Assembly (NCBI RefSeq): GCF_024713975.1
Contig: NC_091116.1
Location: forward strand, 6,264,621 to 6,328,620
Length of the DNA stretch: 64,000 nt
Source of the DNA: Paralichthys olivaceus
Taxonomy: Eukaryota > Chordata > Actinopteri > Pleuronectiformes > Paralichthyidae
Reading direction: 5' to 3'
Under the pieces are notes generated by a model. It saw nothing but the letters and a program-made list of their open reading frames with translations, had not been told where the DNA came from and made no database searches. Positions 45,926-56,600 of the stretch are shown in pieces (positions within the stretch are counted from its first letter, which is position 1; each line of letters begins with the position of its first letter). Made by a program: the position numbers and the translations under genes.

Positions 45926-46637
45926 TGATGAACAAAGACTTCACAAAGAAGCTGAAATCTCCCACAGCAGATGTAGGCCTAACATTAGTGTGGTGTGTGT
46001 TAATAAGAAAGTGATGGCTCTATGATGCCAAAGTGGAGTTGGGGGGCGTAGTCACACACTCTGACCCTTTAACCCCCTCTTGACCTCCCTTTTCTTCCTC
46101 CTCCTCCTCAGGAGATCCGTGAGCTGCAGACTCAGATGCAGGAAACTCAGGTCCAAATCCAGATGGACATGTCCAAACCAGACCTGACGGCAGCGCTGAG
46201 AGACATCAGAGCACAGTACGAAGGCATCGCCGCCAAGAACATCTCAGAGGCCGAGGACTGGTATAAGTCCAAGGTGAGAGAAAGAGACAGATGTTTCATT
46301 GTGGTTTATTTAATCGAATCTTTCTCCCCTTTGCCCCAGATGTTGAGATTTCTCTTTAGCGATTCAGTTTTGTGCCCAATCTCAAACCCCTTCTTTGCTT
46401 TTTGACATTGAACAATTGGCTCTGTGCAGGAAAAACTGATCAGAGAACGTGCAGCCTTCTGCAGCAGTTGTACATGAACTTTAACTTTTGCCCTTTTGAC
46501 CCTGCAGGTGTCTGACCTGAACCAGGCGGTGAGTAAGAACAACGAGGCACTGAAGCAGGCCCGGCAGGAGACCATGGAGTTCAGACACCAGATCCAATCC
46601 TACACCTGTGAGATCGACTCACTCAAAGGCACCGTAA

Positions 46638-46725
<88 letters not shown>

Positions 46726-48782
46726 AGGTCAACCTCTTCTCACCACCAATCCAGAACGAGTCTCTGATGAGGCAAATGAGGGACATGGAGGACCGTCATG
46801 GACGCGAGGCCGGCGGCTTCCAGGACACCATCGCCCGGCTGGAGGCCGAGATCGCCAACATGAAGGACGAGATGGCACGCCACCTCCGCGAGTACCAGGA
46901 CCTGCTCAACATCAAGATGGCGCTGGATGTGGAGATCGCCACCTACAGGAAGCTGCTGGAAGGAGAGGAGAGCAGGTGATGCAGGATTTCTTTGGCAAAT
47001 CAAACAGCCGCCCCAGGTTGTTTGACATTTAACGTTTTATATCTGACTGCCGCAAAGTACTTTGAATTTAAAAAATCAAGGCCTCTTATAGTGAGTTAAT
47101 ACAGAAGAAACATAATCAACAATGAAAAACTGAGTCTAATATTAATGTCAGCTTTTCCATCCCTGCAGAATTGCCTTGCCCGTGCAGAGCTACTCCACCC
47201 TGAGCTTCCGAGGTACGATCACATCTGCTGTTACCTGAACGCACCGCTGTCTGTCAAAAAATTATGCTTATAAATTAAATTTAAAGTAACTATGTGTAGT
47301 GTTCTTTTGTAAAAAATATTTTTTATACCAAAATTGTTGATAATGATCTGATGAAGTAATAATAAATAAATAATAGAATTGATGATGATATTAACAATTA
47401 CTTTGTTTCGGATTGAACAGAGACCAGCCCTGAACACCAGCCGCGGTCCTCTGAGATGCATTCAAAGAAAACTGTTCTCATCAAGACCATCGAGACCCGA
47501 GATGGAGAGGTGACACACACACACACACACACACAAACAAACACCACATATTGACTTGTTTTATCAATTAGTTCTGATCCTAATGAACTAATGGGTTTAC
47601 ATCTACATTGATCTGTACTGAGACTGGGTCACTGCCCTCCAAATCGTCACCTCTTTACCCCTTTGTCCTCATTCGGTGACATTATCTCAGGAAGTTGAAG
47701 ATTGAAGAGCTGTTTCTGGATATTTTCAAGCAAATTTGGATTCAGTCACCAGCTTTTAAAACTCATCTGTAAGGACTCAGCTTAGTGCCCCTTTTTCCCC
47801 CCATTTCATCCAGGAGGTATTTGTGATCCGTCCAAGTCAACAAGTAACAACTACTTCAGCCAAACTGCCATGTAAATATCCCCAGAAAAACCCAGTGCCC
47901 ACAGTTCCCTGGAAAAAACACATTCCGGGCATGTTGTGACAAGCTGAGAACTCTATTTTAGCCCAAAGAAAAACAGCACTGTAATGCTTTACCAACGTGC
48001 AACTCTGCTGACTGTGCTGAACGCTGTTTTTTTTTTTTTTTAATCTCACCTCTTCTTAAATTGTTTTCATCCGCATTTGAGTCCTAAAAACCTTATTTTC
48101 TTAGGAGAGGTTAAGAAACACACCTACAGAAATCAACAAAAAATAAGGAAGGTTGTGAGACTACAATAAAAACACAAAAAAGAACTTTAGAAAATATTGA
48201 TGCCATGTGGATAAAGCACAGATATGACACATCCTCCATATTGAATAAGCCATATCAACAGGATCTTGACACCAAAGTCACAAATATTGTAAATTAGGAG
48301 ACAAAATAGAGAAAAGACAAAGGGGTTGACATCTCGAGATTCCTCTGAAGTGCGTCACTGAACTACAGCACACAACAGAGCTACCTACAAACAAGTCTTT
48401 GATAAAAATAAAAAATATATGGCATAAAAATGAAAAGCAAAGATCTTTGCAGTGGATTTGAGATTCGGTTGAAAGACTATACTTCTTGCTTAGCACCTAT
48501 AGTTGGTACATACCTGAAATGTTCCTGGAGCTGTTCCACCACATCCACATTCAGTTTAAATTTGTTCCACCTGTGAGCAGCAGGCAGCTCGCCGGGTTTC
48601 TTTGTGCAAGTGAACACACCATAATCTGAAGACCTGCTCAGAGGTGCTGCATAATATGGAATCATAAGGGATTTGAACTTCCCAATGAATCTGCTTTTAA
48701 TTCAGAGTGTCACCCTGACCGTTGTGTTTCTGCCTCGCAGGTCGTCAGCGAGTCGACGCAGCACCAGCAGGACATCATGTAA
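42426..48782 (+). CDS. des: des: desmin, muscle intermediate filament protein, complete
   Basis: Desmin is a type III intermediate filament that links Z-discs, desmosomes and nuclei in muscle. Nine exons join into 471 codons plus stop: 42426-43000, 45242-45302, 45674-45769, 46112-46273, 46508-46633, 46755-46975, 47169-47212, 47421-47509, 48741-48782. Exon sizes 61, 96, 162, 126, 221 and 44 equal those I recall for the human gene. The head contains SSYRRTFG. The rod runs from about residue 106 ([20 protein letters not shown]) to [12 protein letters not shown] (residues 403-414). The tail has [20 protein letters not shown] and ends QHQQDIM. The start MASYSSS was chosen because upstream in-frame codons lack an ATG. 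The desmin-specific tail and SSYRRTFG head argue against vimentin. The donor of intron 3 (GTTCCC) is weak, and intron 5 is almost all microsatellite. Confidence 0.97.
43143..43236. repeat. (GT)47 microsatellite in des intron 1
   Basis: This is an uninterrupted GT run about 140 bases after the exon 1 donor. The His/Thr frame on the minus strand is an artefact. Confidence 0.96.
45877..45924. repeat. (TG)n microsatellite in des intron 3
   Basis: A pure TG run of about 24 units lies roughly 110 bases after the weak intron 3 donor. Confidence 0.93.
46639..46718. repeat. Compound (TC)11(AC)29 filling des intron 5
   Basis: The repeat starts six bases after the exon 5 end and occupies about two thirds of the 121-base intron 46634-46754. 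The acceptor CCAATCCAG follows 36 bases later. Confidence 0.95.
48514..48690 (-). other. Unrecognised candidate coding exon, antisense in the last des intron
   Basis: On the minus strand, AAAGCAG (acceptor-like) precedes and TTCAG|GTATGT (good donor) follows a 177-base open segment that is phase 2 at both ends. It encodes a protein-like, non-repetitive stretch including [34 protein letters not shown] and [18 protein letters not shown] do not recognise the family and found no certain partner exons. It could be an exon of a nested antisense gene, an exon relic or chance. Confidence 0.3.
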
Positions 48783-48879
48783 CCATCTGCAGAACCAAAG
48801 AAGAAACGAAAGAAAAAAAACACAATTCCGTCCTTCCCTGAGATGGACAGATGAAGAAAACAAAAAAAAAAGTTGTGCA

Positions 48880-48885
48880 AATAAA
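48880..48885 (+). terminator. des: Possible des polyadenylation signal
   Basis: AATAAA lies about 100 bases after the des stop. A second AATAAA at 49514 is an alternative. The choice cannot be made without transcript data. Confidence 0.4.
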
Positions 48886-50652
48886 AGTATATGGAACAAG
48901 ACTTTACTATCTCATCAGTATGGCATGTACTGTTGTTGTCTGAGAGTTCATCAGGGGCTGTTTATCTGTGCTTACTGGTAAAGTCAGCTTACATACATAC
49001 ATGTGTGTAAGCTGTGTTTTTCTTTCATTTAGAGATAAAGCAGGATAAAGGAACCTTGACTTTGAAAGAAGAAAAACAGAGTTTGCTGCAGTAGAATCAG
49101 AAAAAAGGATTCTACAGAGTAAAAAATGTTAAAAGTCACAGAAATCGATTATTTCACTGCAGACGAGTTAATCTTCTACTGCAGCATCTCTGTTTTACGC
49201 CACGTTTGTCGTAAAAGCCTGCAGATAGATCACATTCTTCTATCTGCACGGGATTCGCCCTCTGGTTTCTTTCGGACATGGCAGCGTCCTCGCTGTTCGT
49301 CAAGGTCGAGGTGGACCGCATGTGCCTATGTTCATCAAAGGGACGCAGGGAGGACAGATAAAAAAGGAGGAGATGGAGGAGGAGATTAAAAGATGTCTGG
49401 AGATGAAGAGATAGAAAAGGTGGTTGTGTGAGGTAGAAAACAGAGAGAGTGGGCAGATGGGGTCTGTATTGCAGGGGCGAATGTCCTCTTGTGACTTTCA
49501 AATAATATTCGGCAATAAAAGGAAAGTGGATTCCTGTTACAGCTGAGTGTGTGTCCTTGTGTTAAAAGACGATTCTCACACAGTGATGGTGTACAGGCCC
49601 ATAGGAACACATGCTTTAATAATCATAGTCATTATGTTCAATTAAAAAAAAGCATGGCGTTACTGGCCTACAGTGATGAAATTGCACTCTCCTTTACAGA
49701 AATAAATAAATCAGCAAATAAATACATCCCACTGGAAATGTCTCCATTAAATTATGCTGTTCAAAATGATAAAATGGTTGAAAAACAAATCAAAAAACAT
49801 TAAGTGCTGTACATGTTTCACATCTATGCACACGAAGGGGTGGAGGGTGGGAGGAGCCAAAAGGAAGCCACGCACGGCGGAGCGGGGATTGGATGGAGCG
49901 CGAGATCATGCATTTCCCACGGACGAATAAAAATACACCGTCCATTCACCCCCCATGCCCTTCCCCGCACATTTGTTTGCGTTTTCTTCCCCCCAAAAAA
50001 GAAATTCACATTTTTCACATGTTGACAAAAGAAATTGCGTCAAGAAACAAGAAAAGAAGAAAAACAATGCACGTGATGGGAGGAGTCCAAGAAAAAGTTG
50101 TTATGGCCACTAGTCCACTTTTTTTGTTCAGACGCCCGGAGCCTTGATTACACTGACACCTCAGCTCGGTCTGTTTTTATTAAAGTTGCAATTTAAGTTT
50201 TAACGATTTAAAATCACGCAAATCTAACGATTGCAATAAAAAAAAGAGGACAAAAGACAAAAATTTGTCAAATGGAGATATTTTCATATGATGGCAGATG
50301 ATGGAAAGAGTGAAACACATCTACAGTTACAACAATATTGTAGAATAAAATATAATATTACCCAATTACAGTGTTTTGGACCAAAGTTTTGTGGATCTTT
50401 TTATTACAAGTGTCAAAGATAAATCAAAGCTCATCTGAATTTAAAAACCAGATAATATAATTAAGCCTTTGATTTGAATCATGACACAAAGATGGGATTA
50501 TTTAGTAGCTCATAGCCCTGTTTGATTTTGCCCACACAGACAATGAACCAATCAAATTGCAGCACTGATCCTGACAGTCACATAGGGGGTACTATCATTA
50601 TGAAAAAAGAAATTAAACTTACATCTCTTATTTCTGTCAAGCAAACACCAAG

Positions 50653-50689
<37 letters not shown>

Positions 50690-51991
50690 TTAGATATATT
50701 ATAATCTCAATGAAAGAGCTTGGAAACCTACGTTTGAACGACAACAGATGATGATGGAAAGACTGAAACATATCTTCCATCTATTCTTATGGGATTAAAA
50801 ATACTACTAATCTCTTGGAGAGCCAAAAGTTGGCACTGCAGTGATAAAATTCAAAATGTAAACTAATCACAGAAACATGTTTTTCTGCACTTGAAAATCT
50901 TCATAATCTTTTTCCATCTGTGTAAATCTCACGAGGTGTCAGTGTAAATATGGCTTTTTGTCTGTCAGCTGGAAGCAGATCCTCCTCGTATGTCCAGGCA
51001 TCTGTGAAGACGGCAAGCAACAACTCCCCCTCATTACTGTCTACCCTGCCTTTTGTAACTCCATGGCTAGTACCCCCCCCCCCCCTCTTAAAAAATCATT
51101 CTGTGATCAAATTTAATGCAAAAACAAACCACCGATGGAAAATCTGCCAGTAACCCCCCTCCTACTGATTGGTACAGTCCAAGGAGGGGCAAGGCACCCG
51201 TTTAAACAGATTCCCCAGCCTCCGGAGAGAAGTTTGACGCTTGAAGTATAGTGTATCGTCCAGCACCAATGGGAATGAAGAGTTTCCCTCCTTTAAAAAC
51301 GACAGTGAAGACGTCTCATCCCATTTGAAAGAGCATTTTCTTTAAGTCCAAATGGCACAGAAATCAAGGGCCCTTACTTCCCTTTATAGATAATCTTCAT
51401 TGGGCGTTTAAGATGCCTAAGGAATGAGGAACATGTTGCTTCTGCAGCATCAGCTGAAAAATGACGACAGCAGTAAGAAACAGCACGCTGAATGAGGGCA
51501 AAGTTATGTTTGAATCTTTTGTACGATGCCCGTTGTTTGCACCTGAGACGGGTTTGCACTCAAACTCCAATCCCTGATCTGGTTTGACTTAAGATGGTGA
51601 CGGACAGGTCGGGGTCTGGGGTGTGTATTTGTGTGTAAGTGCATGCATGCATTTGTGCATTTGAATCTACTGAGAGACAGCGATAAGAGGTCGGATAAAC
51701 CTCTGCACCAACACTGACGGCTCCAGCAGGTGTCCACAAGGAGAGCGGAGCTTTATAACCTAAAATCTAATTAATAAAGAGAGAAATATGTTCACGTTTG
51801 GGGGTAAATCCAGCCCTAAACATATCTTCATCTGTTTAAGAGTGAGGCTAAACCCAGATTGTATTTAGCCCAGAATATTTGCATTTAAACCTAGTGGTGG
51901 TTTGTGATTACCCCCAGGTGGGTGGTGATTTTAGAGTCATACATCTCCCTGGTTTGTGGTGTGTTCAGGCCTCTGTGAGTTGGAGAAGTGG
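48886..51991. other. Tail-to-tail spacer between des and tmem198
   Basis: It contains the 3' UTRs of the two converging genes, with boundaries not fixed. A CpG-richer patch at about 49240-49340 has short open frames on both strands but no recognised product. A TA-repeat lies at 50656-50684. Similar 27-base segments (GATGATGGAAAGA) occur near 50297 and 50747. Confidence 0.5.
50656..50684. repeat. (TA)n repeat
   Basis: An uninterrupted TA run of about 14 units lies in the des-tmem198 spacer. Confidence 0.9.
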
Positions 51992-53574
51992 TCAGACCCT
52001 TAGCGAAGGTCCCGCTGCTCCACTGAGGGGTGTCGTGGAGCTGCAGTCATAGCCCACATCCACCACGGCATGGGGTCCAACAACCAGCCGTCCTGGGAAG
52101 GGCTGTGCCTGCACCTGCCGGTCTCGGAAACTCTGGATGTAGCTCTGGAAAATGATAGTTTTGTTCAAAACAGCCAGCATGAAAATTAAACATGCATTTA
52201 AATGCAAGAAAAGGGATTTCTTTCCTCTCTAACAGATATTAAAAGAAAATAAGAAGTTCGTTGGTTGGGACAACAAGCAGAGAAAGGTCCTTACTGGCGA
52301 GAGAACGTCCGTGTCATAGCGGCGGATGGGGTTTGGTTTGCGACGGTAGGCGGGCTCAGAGTGGAGTTGCTTGGCCTGGTTTTGATTGTGGGAGGAGGCG
52401 CCATGCTGCTGCTGCTTCTTCTTCTTCTTGCTGCGGTAGCGGTCGTCACGCTGACGAATTCGCATCACCTGCATCCTCCTCTGCTGCCGGCTGATGATCA
52501 CTGTGGAGGAAAAGGGCGGTGAGGAGATACTAAAGGATTTTGTCATGTTGTGCTTTACCTGTAACACAACAGCTAAAGACAGCGGCTCTGGAAGTTAAGT
52601 GGAAGATTCTTGTCCAAAGTATTTGCATTAGGTATCTCCTGACCCTCAAATCATGTCATCATGACAACCCAGAAAAACAATTAATTTCTAGTTTTAGAGA
52701 TATGCACTGCCAGTTTTCCTCACCCTTGGTATGGGAGTATCCCTCAGCGGTCACCTTCCACTGGACCATGACCCCCAGCAGGGTGAGGGCAGGCCACACC
52801 CCAAGCACCACCCACGTCAGCCAACAAACAGGTTTGCCAGGTGCTGCTTTCATCCGCTCGTACATGTACAACACCAGGGCGAAGAGCTCCACGAAGTAGT
52901 CCAAAGCCACCGTGATCACTGCTGCACCGAACACCGCTGTTGACAGCGTGGTAAAGAGACGCTGCCATTGCAGGGTGAGCACGGCGAACAGCATGCCCAG
53001 GCCAAGCAGAACGCCAAGGGGCACCCAGACGGAACGCGGTGGGCTGTCGGACAGCTCCTCCATGCCAACCAGGGTCGCCACGGCTACCAGCAGGCCCAGC
53101 AGCAGGCCCACCATAAAGAGGCCCACGCTGCGAACCAGCATGGTGACCAGGCCGCAGAGCGTACCAATGCCCAGGCCGATGCCCACCGAGGCCTCCACGC
53201 TCAGCTGGGTGTCCAGCACGCGCTCCTTGTAGCAGAGCATGAAGATGACGACAGAGCCGAACATCAGGCCCGTCAGGAACATCACTGCTTTGAAGCAGCG
53301 ATATCCTGAAAGAAGAGGAGAAACGTAAGACACCTTCAACAAGGCTTAACAAGAAGAGCATTTCCGATGCAGGGGGTCAAACTTTCAAGAATGTTCCAGA
53401 TAAACTTTCCAACTTACCAAAGAAGCAGTAAATGATGCCAAACAGACAGCACATTGAGCAGACGACAGAGGGGACCACCTTGTAGCGGCCAGCAACGTCC
53501 TCACAGCCATCCAGCCGCTCGGGGCTCAGCTTCTGGTAGGGCTGGTCCAGCAGCGTATCCACAGTAGTCGACAT
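51992..53574 (-). CDS. tmem198: tmem198: multipass membrane protein 198, complete
   Basis: TMEM198 is a multi-span membrane protein reported to promote LRP6 phosphorylation in Wnt signalling. Four coding exons (minus) join into 365 codons plus stop: 53418-53574, 52724-53305, 52295-52500, 51992-52144. The start is [14 protein letters not shown]. The body matches the family closely: [56 protein letters not shown] and [15 protein letters not shown], giving about seven hydrophobic segments. The cytosolic tail has [19 protein letters not shown], a Lys/Gln-rich stretch, [19 protein letters not shown] and [10 protein letters not shown], and ends GPSLRV, close to human GPPVRV. It converges on des. 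In human the two are separated by SPEG and others, so the adjacency is derived. The 5' UTR is spliced (acceptor at 53676). Paralogue letter (a or b) was not assigned. Confidence 0.95.
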
Positions 53575-53643
53575 GGCGAGGAGGAGAGGGAAGGAAGATG
53601 GAGGAGAAGAGGTGATCAGGTGGGAGGCGAGGGGCAGGGGAGG

Positions 53644-53667
53644 CTATGGAGCACTGCCCAGGTGCAT
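53644..53667 (-). other. tmem198: Short upstream ORF in the tmem198 5' UTR
   Basis: After the acceptor TATCCACAG at 53676, the 5' UTR contains ATGCACCTGGGC and a stop seven codons later (MHLGSAP), 69 bases before the main ATG. Whether it limits translation is unknown. Confidence 0.5.
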
Positions 53668-53675
53668 GGTTTTAT

Positions 53676-56600
53676 CTGTGGATAGAAAAGAAGGGACAGT
53701 TAAAACAAATGTTATTCCAATTAAAGGGCCATGAGAATATGTATTCAAAATCTTATGTTAGTGTTTATTCTATGTAGATTTTAAGAAATATTTTGAAAAG
53801 CCGAACAGAAAACTAGAAGATTTTAACCATATGATTTGTAAAAATACAGATCATGTCTATCCGATTTAAATATATTGAGCTAAACCATGGAAAACCACCG
53901 GCATGATCCAAAAGGATCAACACCAGCAACAAATACCCCTTTTCAAACCTTTAATAAAGTGGCTTTCAAATTTGGAGCAGTATTGAAACCTGACTTTGCT
54001 TTGTGTCCCTATACACACACACATGCACACAGTTTGGCTTCCACCCACCGGGAGAATCAGTGGATAATAATAGCTCAGATGACAGCGGGTGTTTGAGCCG
54101 GGTGGACGAGGACAATCACAGCCTCATGCTCTCCCTGGGTTGACGGGGAAGACAGTGGTAATTATGATGTATGCAATGGTACGTTTTTGGACCATGGCAG
54201 ACTAGTACAATGACTAAATATTTTATAATGTTTTAACATTATTTTATACTTTCTTTAGACAGTGAAAAAAGTTATCTGATCTGTGGCAAAACCCTTCAAA
54301 GAATGTAGTTTTTGCGTGATCCTGCGGACTAACAAACAAATGTAAACTATGCCACGTCCAGGCAGGTTCCTCTTAAATATCATCCAATTTCATTTCAAGG
54401 ACTTTCTTCAACCTTTGAAATAAATATTTATATGTTGTTTAAATGCTGTTTAGATTTTCTTGCATGTGTCAGATTCCCAAACTTGTGACAGCTAGTGCAA
54501 TTAAAGGTAGAACGAACGAAGAATTGATCAATTGCAGAACTGAAGCAGGAAAAAACTTTCCCCTCATTCCCACACCTCCTCCCCCCTGTGATTGTTCTCT
54601 CCATCTCGGGGGGAGTTCAGTCCAACTGTGGAGCATTTCTGGGTCAGAGGTGCTTATGCAACTTCTGTCTGGATTCTCTGATATTCATGATATCCCCTGA
54701 CCCTTCCTCCTTTCCTTTGTCCTCCTTTGCATCCTGAATCCTTTCTGCGTCCCTTCAGCGCCTCTTCAATTTCATCACTCCCCGCCCCCCCACCCACAGC
54801 CTCTAGTTATTTACCCCCCCCGAGGGTTGTGTCAGTAAACAGGACATAAATATTTGTGTCACGCAGACGGTTGAAAATGGTCTGAAAGAACAAAAATATC
54901 CTCCGTCTCACTTTCCTGCAGGGAAGGTGGTTTTAAAAAAGGCTGGACAGAGTTGGCCCGACCTAACCTTGAGCCGAGACAAAGTCCGCTGCACTCTGAT
55001 GGTGAAATATCTACAACCAAAGCGTCGATGAAAACGTATATAAATTAGCCTTAAGGGCTAAGAACGTGTTGATGAGTGTTCTCACAACTAATGCAAGTGT
55101 ATGTGTGTGTCTGACATAGAGGTGCTATTGCATTTGAAAGGAGTGAACAGTCAGGGAACAATGATAAAGCCCAAAACGACACATACACACATAAATTCTA
55201 AAATAGCCTGCATATAGAAACACACACATACTCTTTCAACATTTTAATCCCCATTTTATCCAAACATGTCATATTAATAATCATCTTTTGTGGAGGATTA
55301 GTAGGTTACAACTGGGTGACCCTGTTTTTGTGCGCGCATGTGTGCATACGCGTGCGTGCGTCCCGCAGAATTAAGCCGCTTCCTACTCCCGCAAATCAAA
55401 ATGTGCAGTTCTTATGTTTGCAGATGGATCATCCTCACAAACAGACAAAATAAACAAGCGAGGAGCTTCTTCCACTGCGTTTCGAATCCGCAGCAACGAC
55501 AACAACACTCTCCTCCTGTTACCCTGCTTCCTGTCTGTTGCCATGACAACCTCGGGATACAGACAGCCGGTAGTCGGGTCTGGTCCAGGACTCGGCCAAT
55601 GGAAGAGGAGCTTAAACTCCCATAGCAACAGTGTGAGAGCCAATCAATGACCTTGTCTGTTCCCTGTATGAATGTATTCATAAATGTGTGTGTTATGAAA
55701 GAATGTTCTCCTACTATAGCAACCCTCCCCAGAAATCTATATTAAATCATAGTGTTAATGACAAATACTGATCAAATCCAGACTGATCAAAATAGTAAAG
55801 TTATTAAATGCAAATAGTACTATATATATAACTAACCAACATGTCTACTTCAAGTCCCAGCGACCTTTCCTGCAAATGCTGTGTTTCGTCTTTGATATCA
55901 TGTAGTCAAATAAATACCCACCGTTCCCTTAATAAAATTAAAACAACACATTAGATCAATTTCAGGTTCCACACGTTTATCTGAAAGATTATCCGTCATC
56001 ATCTTGCCACAAAAGCAGTTTTGCAAGCGTGCATGAGACTGACTGCAGCTCAGTTACTGAAATAATAACTCAACACAAATCACCACGTTTCTTTATGGAT
56101 ATGACAAACAGCTTCTGGAGAAACTGAATGCATCTGTCTCAGCTACTGTGTGCTGAGAGCAAAGTTATCCCTCCTATAGGCAAAATGAAACGCCAGATTT
56201 ACTCTGTGTGCATCTGATAATCTGAATTTGCTGCAAAGACTTTCCTTTGTCTCTGTGTAATAGAAGTATTTTTTGTTGCATGCTTAAATCGACCCCTATC
56301 CCCTTATTGGCTCAGCAATGAAAACCTCTCCAAACAATCAGTTTCTAGTCTAGACACAAAAAAAAACCAGAAGGAAAAAGCAGGTTGAAAGGGTTCAAAC
56401 TGTTTGTGGTTCACTCGATAAGACCCAGACACACTGACACAGATGTGCGGCCATTTTCAGCGCTGACATCATCGGTGGCAAAGCTTTTTTATGAATAAAG
56501 GAAACTGTGTCTATTAATACACAGAGTACACAGGGTGGCTGAGAAGCAAGATGCTGCATCACGTCTGACCTGCACGATGGAGTCGAGACAACAGCTCAGC

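Noticed and set aside
49154-49501. A minus-strand 115-codon frame including MRSTSTLTNSEDAAMSERNQ as an upstream exon of the antisense candidate
   Set aside because: No donor in the needed phase was found, and the plus strand is equally open. The evidence is insufficient.
50297-50775. Two similar 27-base segments (GATGATGGAAAGA...GAAACA) about 450 bases apart
   Set aside because: The similarity does not extend into the flanks. Chance or a tiny local duplication cannot be separated.
52731-53361. Plus-strand and alternative-frame open frames across the tmem198 exons
   Set aside because: They are shadows of the tmem198 coding exon. The minus-strand frame has clear family identity and splice sites.
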